Part shown: positions 55,600 through 64,000 of the stretch, one piece after another
How positions within the stretch are numbered: position 1 is the stretch's first letter
Layout: each line of letters begins with the position of its first letter
NCBI RefSeq assembly: GCF_000423725.1
Contig: NZ_KE384084.1
Span: 508,222 to 572,221 of the forward strand
Direction: 5' to 3'
Origin: Streptococcus devriesei DSM 19639
GTDB lineage: Bacteria > Bacillota > Bacilli > Lactobacillales > Streptococcaceae
Length of the DNA stretch: 64,000 nucleotides
Notes under the pieces: generated by a model
What the model saw: the letters and a program-made list of their open reading frames with translations, nothing else
Told to the model about the DNA's origin: nothing
Database searches by the model: none
Made by a program: the position numbers and the translations under genes

Positions 55600-58065
55600 T
55601 TAAGAGCTTAAAAAATGAGCAATGTCATCAAGAATCTTTTGAAAATTGTGATTGACCAGAGGGAATTGTGCAGATAAGGCATCATGAATGGCCTTACCAT
55701 ACCGCTTACGCATAATGCGGCTGTCTAAAATAACAATAGCTGAAAGCTGGCGGCTGTTGCGCTTGGTTCGGCCGATAGCCTGTCTCAAACGCAGAATCGC
55801 ACTGGGCAGAGCATAATCATAAAAAGGATTTTTGCTTTCCTGCCTGAGCCTGCGGTTTAACTTTTTAATAAAGACATTTTCAGGATTATCAAAGGGCAGA
55901 CGCGTGATGACCTCAATCAGCCGGTCCTGCTCAACAAAGTCAACCCCTTCCCAAAAACTGCCGGTGCCTAAAAGAAGACCAGTCTCTCCTCGGTCAAAAC
56001 GCCGCTTGACATTAAAAGCTGTGCCGTTTTTATCCTGAGTTAAATGAGTCAGCTGAGCTTCATCAAGCCGTTCAGATACAGCAAACATGGTTTTTTTAGA
56101 ATTAAAGAGCGCAAGTATGGGTTCTTGGAGCTGCGCCAATTGCAAGAGACGGTCTGCCAGCAGGCTCTCATAATCTGCATCTGGCAGCTCACTGATATCG
56201 GGCATACTGTCATCAATCCAGATGGCCTGCTGCTTAGATTGCTCGCCCGGCACACTGTCAAAACTAAAGGTGTCAAAACCAAGCAGATTGGCCAAACTGA
56301 CCTGAGGACTAATGCGAAGGGTGGCTGAAACCAAATACGTCTTTTTAGTCGGCGGCAAAAAACTGGTGAAATCTGTAAAATCCAGACGGGCAGACTTGAG
56401 CAGCACAATCCGGTGCTCCGGAGAGAATTCTTCTTCAAACCAAAAATCTGAAAAAGAATCCGCAAACAGCTGCTGCAAATCTGCCAGCTCCGGAAGAGCG
56501 AGCTCTGCCAGATTCTGCCGCAAACGGCTGATGTCTTCTTCCTTAAGCTGCTTTCTTCTTTGCTTATAAAAAAGAGTCAGCAGGTGGTTCAGTTCAAATT
56601 GGATGCTCTCCAGCAGCCGTTTTCCTAAAATATCCTGAGAATTTTCCAAAAGCTGATTCAGTGTCTGCAGCGTCTTAGTCATGTTAAGCTGCTTTTGCGA
56701 GAATTGTTCCAAGGCTAAAAATAATCTCTGAGCTTCATCAATGACTAAAATCTGATTTTCTACAAAGGCTCGATCATCTTCGATTCGCGTCAGCAGATAG
56801 GCATGATTGGTAATAAGTAACCGGCTGTTCTGAGCCCTCTGATAACTTCTTTGCCAGAAGTCACAGCCGTAAAAAAGCGAATGCCTGCTGAGACGGCCGT
56901 CATGCCTGATTTCGTCAAAATAGGCTGCATACCGCTGTTTCTGTCTGATTTCATCCAGATCCCCGGTTCTTGTTTCCAGCAGCCAGACCAAAAGCTGCAT
57001 TTTATAGCGGTTTAACAGACGATTGTCATCATTTCTTGCCAAAGTTTCATAAAAGCTGTCCAGCTTAAGGTAGTTGTTAGGACTTTTCAAACTATGACAG
57101 TTGAGATGAAAGACGTCTCTCAGCGTTTGGGCTTCATTGGCCATAATCTGATCCTGCAGCACCTTAGTCGGCACACTGACAATAATTTGCTCTGTCTGGG
57201 CAGCATTAAGCAAGGGCAGCAGATAACCGTAGGTTTTGCCAATGCCTGACTGAGCTTCGATGAAACTTGCTCTGGGATCGTCAAATCTTTTTGCAATCAG
57301 ATCTGCAAATTCGAGCTGTTTGGGTCTGTTTTCAAGATTCAAAAGAGCAATATTGGTTGCAAAATCCTGAGATAAACGGCGCTCCTGCAGCACAGGCTCC
57401 TCTTTTCTTAAGACAAGTCCTGCTACTTCCTGATAGTCTTTTGTCAGGTGAACAGGAGCCAGCTCCAAGGCTTCTTCAATCGGAATCCTCGACTCATAAA
57501 GCAGACTGTCAGAAAAAGATAAAATTTTCTCCAGCGTTATCCTGGGCAAAGCAGCCATTTTCTTTTTCAGCTTTAAAAACAGCTCAGCGGTTGCTCTAGC
57601 GTCAGCGATTGCTGTATGGGCATCCGACAGTTCAATTTCCAAAAGTTCCGTCAGATTGCTTAGTGAATATTTTTCAAAAGTCGGGTAAAAAACCTGCGCC
57701 AGCTCAACTGTATCCACACGAGGGTTCAAAAGTTCATAGCCTTCTAAAAAAAGATGTTCAGCCAAAAGATTGGCATCAAATTTAACATTGTGAGCAACAA
57801 AAATACAATCAGCAATCAGCTCGTAAATATCAGCAGCCACCTCGGAAAAATCAGGAGCTTTTTTTAAGCGGGCATCGGTAATCCCCGTCAAGCTGACGAT
57901 GGCTGGAGAAAGCTTCTCGTGAGGATTGACATCCGTTGCATAGGTCTCTGCAATGCGATCATTTTCTATAATGACAATGCCCACCTGAATAATAGAAGCC
58001 GAGCTGCTGGCACTTGTTGCTTCCAAATCTACCACAGCATACTTTCTTGAATTACGTTCCGTCAT
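55600..58065 (-). CDS. dinG: DinG-family helicase with N-terminal exonuclease domain
   Basis: An 821-residue fusion. The first ~165 residues are a DEDDh 3'-5' exonuclease (VVDLEATSAS, HNVKFDANLL, HTAIADARAT), the rest an XPD-like helicase with Walker A EAQSGIGKTYGYL, box II IDEAQ, and GSFWEGVDF plus QAIGRTKRN motifs. Such proteins occur in Gram-positives as DinG and may act more as nucleases than helicases. The four Cys of the iron-sulfur cluster of E. coli DinG are not seen. Confidence 0.9.
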   Translation of the reverse strand: MTERNSRKYAVVDLEATSASSSASIIQVGIVIIENDRIAETYATDVNPHEKLSPAIVSLTGITDARLKKAPDFSEVAADIYELIADCIFVAHNVKFDANLLAEHLFLEGYELLNPRVDTVELAQVFYPTFEKYSLSNLTELLEIELSDAHTAIADARATAELFLKLKKKMAALPRITLEKILSFSDSLLYESRIPIEEALELAPVHLTKDYQEVAGLVLRKEEPVLQERRLSQDFATNIALLNLENRPKQLEFADLIAKRFDDPRASFIEAQSGIGKTYGYLLPLLNAAQTEQIIVSVPTKVLQDQIMANEAQTLRDVFHLNCHSLKSPNNYLKLDSFYETLARNDDNRLLNRYKMQLLVWLLETRTGDLDEIRQKQRYAAYFDEIRHDGRLSRHSLFYGCDFWQRSYQRAQNSRLLITNHAYLLTRIEDDRAFVENQILVIDEAQRLFLALEQFSQKQLNMTKTLQTLNQLLENSQDILGKRLLESIQFELNHLLTLFYKQRRKQLKEEDISRLRQNLAELALPELADLQQLFADSFSDFWFEEEFSPEHRIVLLKSARLDFTDFTSFLPPTKKTYLVSATLRISPQVSLANLLGFDTFSFDSVPGEQSKQQAIWIDDSMPDISELPDADYESLLADRLLQLAQLQEPILALFNSKKTMFAVSERLDEAQLTHLTQDKNGTAFNVKRRFDRGETGLLLGTGSFWEGVDFVEQDRLIEVITRLPFDNPENVFIKKLNRRLRQESKNPFYDYALPSAILRLRQAIGRTKRNSRQLSAIVILDSRIMRKRYGKAIHDALSAQFPLVNHNFQKILDDIAHFLSS

Positions 58066-58226
58066 AACACTAAAATTATATCATATTTAAGGGGAAAATG
58101 ATGGCTTATCCTCATTCCCAAATACCCAGACACAGGCTTCTCCCGCATGTGAAAATAGTTCTAGCTATTTTTTCAAAATGTTCTATGTTATAATAGGCTT
58201 AATTCTATTTTACAAGGGAGACTGCT

Positions 58227-59060
58227 GTGAAAAAGAAAACCAAGCTGAACAACTACTATCTTGAGATGAAAGAGCATTATTTAGAAGTCCCATACTATAA
58301 GGAAAAAAGACGGATTCGGGTGCTTCTGCCTAAGGACTACGACAAGGAAGACTGGGCTTCTTACCCCGTTCTCTACATGCATGACGGTCAAAATATCTTT
58401 TACAGCAAGGAATCTTATTCTGGTTATTCTTGGAAAATTATCCCTACCATTAAGCAGCACAAAGAGCTTCCCAAACTGATTATCGTGGGGATTGACAATG
58501 CCGGTACAAATCGGCTTAATGAGTATGCTCCTTGGATGACAGATGTGGGAACAACACCCGAAACCGCCAGCAGCGGCGGCGATGGCATGGCCTATGGTGA
58601 CTGGGTAGTCCATACGGTTAAGCCCTTTATTGACGAACATTACAGAACCAAATCTGACCGCCAAAACACTTTACTGGCCGGCTCATCTATGGGCGGTATC
58701 ATTACTGCTTACATGGGGGCAGCTTATCCTGATATCTTTGGCAATCTGGGCGTCTTTTCCTTAGCTTCCTGGTTTAGCGAACGTGATTTCCTGCGCTTTT
58801 GCGACCACCATCCTTTGAATAAAACCAGCAAGGTCTTCATTCAGGTCGGCACCAAGGAAGGCGACGAAGTGGACGAAGCCTTTGCTCCCAATATGAATCA
58901 GGCCTACATTGACTGCACTCTCCACTACTACCAATCTCTCCTGCGCACAAAGCATCCCATGGAAAACATTGATTTGCATATCATGGCCAACGAAATCCAC
59001 CATGAAAAATACTGGGCCGATCATTTTATTGACTTTTTAAAATTCACCTTAAACGAATAA
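58227..59060 (+). CDS. Esterase-D-like alpha/beta hydrolase
   Basis: A 277-residue soluble esterase with the fold of the esterase D/IroE-like group: YPVLYMHDGQNIF, and the nucleophile elbow AGSSMGGI (S154). It starts with GTG behind AAGGGAG at six bases spacing. It is convergent with a second esterase, and an ATP-grasp gene lies beyond. Substrate unknown; acyl esters or enterobactin-like esters are known for the fold. Confidence 0.85.
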   Translation: MKKKTKLNNYYLEMKEHYLEVPYYKEKRRIRVLLPKDYDKEDWASYPVLYMHDGQNIFYSKESYSGYSWKIIPTIKQHKELPKLIIVGIDNAGTNRLNEYAPWMTDVGTTPETASSGGDGMAYGDWVVHTVKPFIDEHYRTKSDRQNTLLAGSSMGGIITAYMGAAYPDIFGNLGVFSLASWFSERDFLRFCDHHPLNKTSKVFIQVGTKEGDEVDEAFAPNMNQAYIDCTLHYYQSLLRTKHPMENIDLHIMANEIHHEKYWADHFIDFLKFTLNE

Positions 59061-59064
59061 AGCA

Positions 59065-59111
59065 AAAAACATGACAGGCTGCTGTGATAAGCAGCAGTCT
59101 GTCATGTTTTT
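59065..59111. terminator. Bidirectional terminator between two esterases
   Basis: AAAAACATGACAG and CTGTCATGTTTTT outer arms with an inner GCTG/CAGC pair. Both strands have T runs, serving both convergent genes. Confidence 0.88.
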
Positions 59112-59138
59112 ATATGATTTAAAAATGATTCAGAAAAA

Positions 59139-59891
59139 CTAAATCCGTCCTTCTTCTTCCAGTTTTCCTAAGAAATAGGGCATCTGCACGCGCCACCATT
59201 CCCAATCATGGGCAACATCATGCCCCCAAAAATCAAACCAGGCCGGAATTGATTTAGCTTCAAATCCTTCCCGAAGACGGATGGTATCAATCACATGCGG
59301 CTCTTCCCAAGCTCCCTGACCAACTGCCACAATAAAACGGTTGCGGCGGTATTGGTCTAAAAACCACGGATCATTCTGATTCCACAAATAATCAATAGGC
59401 GAATTGTAATAAACCGCTAAATCGCCGGCAAAATCACCAGTAAAAAAACGCGCATCGTAGACACCGGATAAGGCAACAGAAACATCAAATAGGTCTGGAT
59501 GGCGCAGGGCAAAATTCACCGTATGGAAAGCTCCCATGGAACAGCCGGTAGCAATCATACCGCCATCCCAGTTAGATTCATAGCGAATAAGCGGCACCAG
59601 CTCGTTGATGATATAACGGTCATAAGCTTCATGCGCCAAGGCCATGTCATGGCCATTTTTCCAAGTGCTGAGCCAGGATTCGTTATCGTAAGAATCAGGC
59701 GTGTAAAACTTAACCAAACCGCGATTGATAAAATCCTGACAGGCTTCAATCATGCCAAAATCGCCGTATTCATTCTGGCTGCCGCCTGAAGACGGAAATA
59801 CAATGATGGGTTTGCCGGCATGACCGTAAACATTAAAATACATTTCCCGGCCGAGCTCCCCCGACCAGTGACTTCTTCTTTCAAAGTGCAT
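59139..59891 (-). CDS. Esterase family alpha/beta hydrolase
   Basis: A 250-residue hydrolase from the ATG at 59891. Early VFPSSGGSQNEYGDFGMIEA and the elbow ATGCSMGAFH (S118) show the esterase fold, and a late FWGHDVAHDWEWWR holds the His. The frame is open 18 codons further, with a hydrophobic, Cys-rich stretch that is not obviously a signal peptide; no strong ribosome site marks either start. It is downstream of the ATP-grasp gene by about 230 bases. Confidence 0.82.
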   Translation of the reverse strand: MHFERRSHWSGELGREMYFNVYGHAGKPIIVFPSSGGSQNEYGDFGMIEACQDFINRGLVKFYTPDSYDNESWLSTWKNGHDMALAHEAYDRYIINELVPLIRYESNWDGGMIATGCSMGAFHTVNFALRHPDLFDVSVALSGVYDARFFTGDFAGDLAVYYNSPIDYLWNQNDPWFLDQYRRNRFIVAVGQGAWEEPHVIDTIRLREGFEAKSIPAWFDFWGHDVAHDWEWWRVQMPYFLGKLEEEGRI

Positions 59892-60123
59892 ATAAGATGT
59901 TAAGAGCAGGCAAAAGCATTTAAAATAGAGACCTGCCAACCTCACGATTTTAAGCAGGACGCCTATTTAAAGCTTTCAGCGCGCACTTCTTTCCTTTCTA
60001 AAATACCAAAATTATAAAACAGCACAATTCAGCAGAAAGCAGCTACCTCTGCAAACGCGAAACACTGTCACGTTTTTCTGTTTTACAGGACAGAGCAGCC
60101 TCCTTATCATTGCAGCAGCAGAC

Positions 60124-61302
60124 TTACTGTTTGGCCTGAGCGAAGCTGACAATCTCACGCAGTTCATCCATGGTAGCTGTACGGGCTAGAATACCGACTT
60201 CTCCCATGATCTTCGCAAAAATGCCCGGCACAGATTCAATATCAATGATATGGTGCCCGTATTTGGCTTTAATTTCTTCCAGCGTATGAGCGTAATGTTT
60301 ATTAGCTTTGCGCGAAATGTAAACGACATTATAGCGGTGCTGCACATCTGCTGTAAATTGGTTATTTTTAACCACCTTGGCGTATTGGTCAAAAATATCA
60401 AAATCATCCGCATAATTCCACATATCAATCGTCAAGCCTCCCGGCGGACGGCAGTTAACTTCCAGCGCCATCAGCTCTTTGGTCTCTTTAATGCGGAAAA
60501 ATTCAAAATGGAAGAAACGCTCTTTAACCTTAAAGGCTTCAACACATTTTTCACCCAGCTTGATGAGTTCAGGTGCGATGTCTCGCGGCACATAATAAAA
60601 CATATCGCCATCTTTTTCTACCGTATCAAGAACCGCTTCGGAATACTCTAAGCTGGAATAAAAGACAATATTTCCTTCATGGTCAGTCAGACCGTCAAAG
60701 GTTACAATATCCCCATCGATAAACTCTTCCATGATGTACTCTACTGCAGCATTGCGATAGCCGAAAAAGTCTTCCAATTCTTGCTCAGATTTAATCTTAT
60801 AGGTATCAGAAGCTCCTACACCCGAATTCGGCTTGATAATAACCGGAAAACCAAGTTCCTTGGTCAGAGCTCTGGCATCATCATCACTGGTAAAGACACG
60901 GCCGCGGGCAACCTTCAAACCGGTCTGACGGAAGATTTCCTTCATCTGTGCCTTGGTCTTGATGGACAGCATGTCCTCATTTTTATAACCAAAAACGTTG
61001 AAATCCGTCCGCAGATGAGCATCCAGCTCCAGCCAGTATTCATTATGGGACTCAATCCGGTCAATTCTTCCATACTTGTGGGCAAAATAAGCCACAGCCC
61101 GGTAAACCTGATCATAATCCTCCATATTGTCAACGCGGTAATATTCTGTCAGATGGTCGCGCAGTCCTTGGCTTAATTCTTCATAGGGACTGTCTGCAAT
61201 CCCCAAAGTATTGATTCCATTTTCATACAAGCGATGAGCAAAGGTCTCAAAATTAGCCGGAAAATGGGGGGAAATCATTATAAAATTCATATTTCTGTCC
61301 AT
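60124..61302 (-). CDS. ATP-grasp domain protein
   Basis: A 392-residue ATP-grasp ligase: N-terminal Rossmann-like domain (FIMISPHFPANFETFAHRLYENGI), nucleotide-binding PVIIKPNSGVGASDTYKI and the metal-binding LALEVNCRPPGG (MALEVNCRPPGG). Such proteins join a carboxylate to an amine or thiol. The substrates are not known. AGAGGATTAG precedes the ATG at 61302. The neighbouring esterases may act on the same chemistry, but that is inference. Confidence 0.85.
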   Translation of the reverse strand: MDRNMNFIMISPHFPANFETFAHRLYENGINTLGIADSPYEELSQGLRDHLTEYYRVDNMEDYDQVYRAVAYFAHKYGRIDRIESHNEYWLELDAHLRTDFNVFGYKNEDMLSIKTKAQMKEIFRQTGLKVARGRVFTSDDDARALTKELGFPVIIKPNSGVGASDTYKIKSEQELEDFFGYRNAAVEYIMEEFIDGDIVTFDGLTDHEGNIVFYSSLEYSEAVLDTVEKDGDMFYYVPRDIAPELIKLGEKCVEAFKVKERFFHFEFFRIKETKELMALEVNCRPPGGLTIDMWNYADDFDIFDQYAKVVKNNQFTADVQHRYNVVYISRKANKHYAHTLEEIKAKYGHHIIDIESVPGIFAKIMGEVGILARTATMDELREIVSFAQAKQ

Positions 61303-61587
61303 AACTAATCCTCTTTTTATTTTTACTCTTCTAGTTTAGCATAATTTTAGGGATAATTCTATGGAAATGACAAAATTTTCTGATTATTCATGAATCTTTC
61401 TAATGCCCGTCAGACAGCCAAAAACTCTTACTATTGCCTTCAAAAGTTTGCCTATAATCTATCGACAAAAAAGTTTGAAATGCTTGCTTATCAAGACAAA
61501 TCGCCCACTTGACAGGCTTGAGTGTGGGGGTGATAAAACTTATTAAAAATTCTCTTCTTTTTAATTTCAAAAGCAGGCTAATTTTGC
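61303..61587. other. Intergenic region before the MBL-fold gene
   Basis: Apart from the TTGACA-17-GATAAA promoter at 61509-61537, this AT-rich stretch shows no gene, repeat or hairpin that I would call. Confidence 0.5.
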
Positions 61588-61599
61588 TACACTAAAAGT
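61588..61599 (+). promoter_or_regulatory. Extended -10 for a leaderless mRNA
   Basis: TGCTACACT ends six bases before the ATG at 61600 (hexamer 61588-61593), so transcription should start at the A of ATG. No ribosome site is present. A separate promoter, TTGACA (61509-61514) and GATAAA (61532-61537), 17 bases apart, lies 60 bases upstream and would give a leadered transcript, again without a ribosome site. Confidence 0.5.
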
Positions 61600-62235
61600 A
61601 TGGAAATTTTAAAAACACTAAATGATGCTGCGTTTGAAAATACTTATTACCTCGTCAATGATCAGGCTGTTCTCTTGATCGATCCGGGAAGCAACAGTGA
61701 TGACATTATGGCGCAGTTAAAAAAGATCAATAAACCGATTGCTGCTATTTTGCTGACACATGCACATTATGATCACATTATGAGCCTTGATGCAGTGCGT
61801 CAGAACTTTGATCACCCGCCCGTTTATATTTCTGAAAAAGAGGCTTCTTGGCTGGGAAGCCCGGTGGATAACCTGTCCGGACTGCCCCGTCACGATGATA
61901 TGGCAGATGTCATCGCCGCTCCTGCTGATTTCTGCTTTGAAAATGAGAAAGTTTATCAGCTATCTGGTTTTACCTTTAAAGTAGTTCCGACACCCGGCCA
62001 TTCTTGGGGAAGTGTTTCCTTTATCTTTGATGATGAAGAAGCTGTTTTTTCCGGTGATGCCCTCTTTAGAGAAACAATCGGCCGTACTGATTTGCCGACC
62101 GGTGATTTTGATGAACTCATTAACAGCATTAAAGAAAAGCTCTTTACCCTGCCCAATCACTTTCATGTCTTTCCCGGACATGGATCTGAAACTCATATCG
62201 GCCATGAAAAGAATTTTAATCCCTTCTTTCACTGA
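61600..62235 (+). CDS. MBL-fold metallohydrolase (glyoxalase II-like)
   Basis: A 211-residue metallo-beta-lactamase-fold enzyme with THAHYDH at 53-59, the later HSWGSVSF, GDALFRETIGRTD and PGHGSETHIGHE metal motifs. It may be a thioester hydrolase like hydroxyacylglutathione hydrolase. The ATG has no ribosome site but fits a leaderless transcript. It overlaps the next gene by one base (TGATG). Confidence 0.9.
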   Translation: MEILKTLNDAAFENTYYLVNDQAVLLIDPGSNSDDIMAQLKKINKPIAAILLTHAHYDHIMSLDAVRQNFDHPPVYISEKEASWLGSPVDNLSGLPRHDDMADVIAAPADFCFENEKVYQLSGFTFKVVPTPGHSWGSVSFIFDDEEAVFSGDALFRETIGRTDLPTGDFDELINSIKEKLFTLPNHFHVFPGHGSETHIGHEKNFNPFFH

Positions 62236-62969
62236 TGAAACCAGTTAAAAAGATTTTTCTCAGATGCTTGATGTTTTGCTGTTTTCTGGCAGCCTTGGCC
62301 TTTTTTTCTATCCGCCATCTGACCTACCAGCCCAGCAGACAGGCCCAAAAGATTCTTCAAAGCAGCCGTCATCATGAGACAGCTGACTATGAGTTTTTTG
62401 CCTCACAGGGAAAGAAAAAGGCCACACTTCTCTTCTACAATGGTGCCTTAGTTGATGAAAAGAGCTACGCCTTATTAGCTGAAGGGCTATCAGACAGAGG
62501 TTATGACGTTTATCTTATAAAAGCACCGCTCAATCTTCCGATTTTAGCTCAGAAAAAAGCGGCAGCTATCATCAAAAGCCAAAAACTGAAGGCTTATTAC
62601 CTTGCAGGGCATTCTCTCGGCGGTGTTACTGCAGCTATGAATGCTCAGACACGGCTCTCTGATAGTCATTTCAAGGGGCTTATTTTTCTGGCCAGCTACC
62701 CCGGACAAAAGACTAATTTCAGGCAGACAGAATTAGCCGTTTTATCGATTACTGCCAGCAAAGACCGTATCCTCAACTGGAAAAATTACCAAAAAGCAAA
62801 AAAGCAGCTTCCGCAAAAGACACACTATGTAACCATTAAAGGCGGCAACCACAGCGGTTTTGGCCTATATGGTCAGCAAAGAAAAGACGGCACCGCAACG
62901 ATAAGTGCCAAAAAACAGCAGCTGCGCATCATTCAGCTGATTGATCAATTTATAAGCAAAACGAATTAA
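62235..62969 (+). CDS. Membrane-anchored alpha/beta hydrolase
   Basis: A 244-residue protein with an N-terminal membrane helix (about 8-25) and an outer alpha/beta hydrolase domain; the nucleophile elbow is AGHSLGG (S127), and GGNHSGFG carries the His near 210. It overlaps the MBL-fold gene by one base, so both are translated together. Related to YqiA/PF12695-type hydrolases; substrate unknown. Confidence 0.87.
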   Translation: MKPVKKIFLRCLMFCCFLAALAFFSIRHLTYQPSRQAQKILQSSRHHETADYEFFASQGKKKATLLFYNGALVDEKSYALLAEGLSDRGYDVYLIKAPLNLPILAQKKAAAIIKSQKLKAYYLAGHSLGGVTAAMNAQTRLSDSHFKGLIFLASYPGQKTNFRQTELAVLSITASKDRILNWKNYQKAKKQLPQKTHYVTIKGGNHSGFGLYGQQRKDGTATISAKKQQLRIIQLIDQFISKTN

Positions 62970-63020
62970 AGCTGCTATTATTTTCTTTATCAGCTGTTTT
63001 TTAATACGTATTGCCATAAC

Positions 63021-63044
63021 AAAAAAGCCTTGCAGGCTTTTTTT
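63021..63044. terminator. Bidirectional GCCTTGCAGGC terminator
   Basis: GCCTTGCAGGC hairpin with A and T runs on both sides, downstream of the MBL-hydrolase pair. The same 22 bases reappear at 63428-63449 next to the ftsX stop. Confidence 0.75.
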
Positions 63045-63047
63045 GTT

Positions 63048-63427
63048 CAGGTTGTAGACAAACTCCCAAAACTAAATTCTCTCTCAAATTTTATCATAGA
63101 ATAATATTACTTTTCATTTTTATAAAATGATATAGAAACGATCAAAGCCTAACCTGATACTTTCCAATGTAGCAAAAGAGGCAGAAACTCACTGTTTCTG
63201 CCTCTCGGAGATTTTGAGACCTAGGCTCAAAATCTAGATATGGAATTCCGAAGGAAGTCGCTGCGACGATTGCCATTAGAAATCGATACTATTTCTAATG
63301 GCAATCTAATGCAAAACCTAGTCAAAAGCTATAGCGTTGGCGTTTGGTTTTGCCGTCCGCGCTACCTAAGGAAAGTATCATAACAAAATATTACTTTTTG
63401 AGAAAATAGACTTTTTCTTCAGTCTGA
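63048..63427. repeat. Hairpin-rich element between direct repeats
   Basis: The stretch holds consecutive hairpins: AGAGGCAGAAAC/GTTTCTGCCTCT (63177-63205), a GATTTTGAG/CTCAAAATC palindrome around CCTAGG, TCGCTGCGA, and GATTGCCATTAGAAAT/ATTTCTAATGGCAATC with a seven-base loop (about 63267-63307). No coding capacity is seen. A 22-base direct repeat flanks it (63026-63047, 63428-63449), as for an insertion. Confidence 0.6.
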
Positions 63428-63447
63428 AGCCTTGCAGGCTTTTTTTG

Positions 63448-64000
63448 TTATATCTTTAAGAAACGTCTCATTGACAGAACCGAACCGATAGATCCAATGA
63501 TAATACCGATGACAAACATTGCGCCAATCAGGTAAAAGGCAAATGGATTAGGCTCATAAAGAGACAGGTTTTGGGTGGCTAAGTTAGGGTTAAACTGGTC
63601 AAAAGCAAATTGATACAGGTAATAGACAATCAACGACGGAACAATAGCTCCGAGCAGTCCGACCCAAGCTCCTTCAAAGAAGAAAGGCATTCTGATATAA
63701 CCGTTTTTAGCACCAACCAGACGCATGATTTGAATTTCATTGCGGCGGGAAAGGATAGTGATTCGAATGGTATTAGAAATCAGGAAGATAGCAACTAGGA
63801 CCAAAAGAGCTGTTCCGACAAGCCCCCAAGTCCGAATGAAGCTGGCAAGCCCAAAGATACGGTCTGTATCAGTACCGCCGTAAGCTACTGAATCAACACC
63901 TGAAATTTTATTGATGGCCTTGGCTACTGTTTTAACCTTGCGAGGTGAGGTTGTCTGCACAATGTAAACATCGTACAAGGGATTGGAATCCCCGTCAAAC
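63448..64000 (-). CDS. ftsX: FtsX, C-terminal part (5' end outside window)
   Basis: The frame is open to the window end and encodes the last ~184 residues of FtsX. It has the end of the extracellular loop (DGDSNPLYDVYIV) and three membrane helices (about 62-85, 110-135 and 156-178 of the visible part), with RRNEIQIMRLVGAKNGYIRMPFFFEG as the ABC-coupling region. FtsX with FtsE controls the PcsB wall hydrolase in streptococci. The stop is at 63448. Confidence 0.94.
   Translation of the reverse strand, partial: FDGDSNPLYDVYIVQTTSPRKVKTVAKAINKISGVDSVAYGGTDTDRIFGLASFIRTWGLVGTALLVLVAIFLISNTIRITILSRRNEIQIMRLVGAKNGYIRMPFFFEGAWVGLLGAIVPSLIVYYLYQFAFDQFNPNLATQNLSLYEPNPFAFYLIGAMFVIGIIIGSIGSVLSMRRFLKI

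Overview
The window reads as chromosome of a low-GC Gram-positive coccus, most likely a Streptococcus of the mutans group. This rests on gene content and order: EzrA, an AdcA with a fused ZinT-like domain controlled by AdcR boxes, a T-box controlled his operon with a SerB-like gene inside it, a pair of EriC-type fluoride carriers after a chorismate mutase, and a MaeK-MaeR-MaeP-MaeE malate cluster. The species cannot be named from the sequence alone. No phage, complete insertion sequence, rRNA or CRISPR array was seen. One tRNA gene is present.

Layout. 1-6 kb: end of an unidentified gene, a Gph-like HAD phosphatase, then malate utilisation, with maeKR divergent from maePE. 6-8 kb: an unknown membrane protein and a MazEF toxin-antitoxin module. 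8-17 kb: the his operon on the minus strand (hisC-hisZ-hisG-hisD-serB-like-hisB-hisH-hisA-hisF-hisI-hisE, then a mini-DivIVA gene), started by a clear promoter and a His T-box and interrupted by two related structured intergenic elements. 17.4-18.3 kb: two small two-helix membrane proteins flanking a bacteriocin-like GxxxG remnant. 18-24 kb: ezrA, gyrB, a HAD protein and rodA. 24-27 kb: an alpha/beta hydrolase with a divergent TetR gene, tRNA-Arg and rplS with its leader. 27-30.6 kb: two CLC-F type fluoride carriers, chorismate mutase and a DedA/VTT protein.

30.7-38 kb: a lone sufB, flavodoxin, adenosine deaminase, a YghU-type GST, a DHH c-di-AMP/pApA phosphodiesterase, ribosomal protein L31B, two cupins and a quinone oxidoreductase. 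38-45.6 kb: adcA, dipeptidase, the whiA-yvcK-rapZ-DUF1003 operon and a TetR gene. 45.9-50.3 kb: a divergent two-gene 2-hydroxyacyl-CoA dehydratase/activase-like iron-sulfur system, with repeated near-palindromes in its control region. 50.4-58 kb: RidA, an iron-type alcohol dehydrogenase, asnS, a chagasin-like protein, an aspartate aminotransferase and DinG. 58-64 kb: two esterases and an ATP-grasp enzyme, an MBL-fold hydrolase with an alpha/beta hydrolase, a hairpin-rich intergenic element and the 3' part of ftsX.

The strongest points for follow-up are the TetR-controlled double ATPase/dehydratase system, the MaeK sensor without recognisable ATP-binding boxes, the residue change in one of the two fluoride carriers, the structured elements inside the his operon, the bacteriocin remnant, and two genes that look leaderless.
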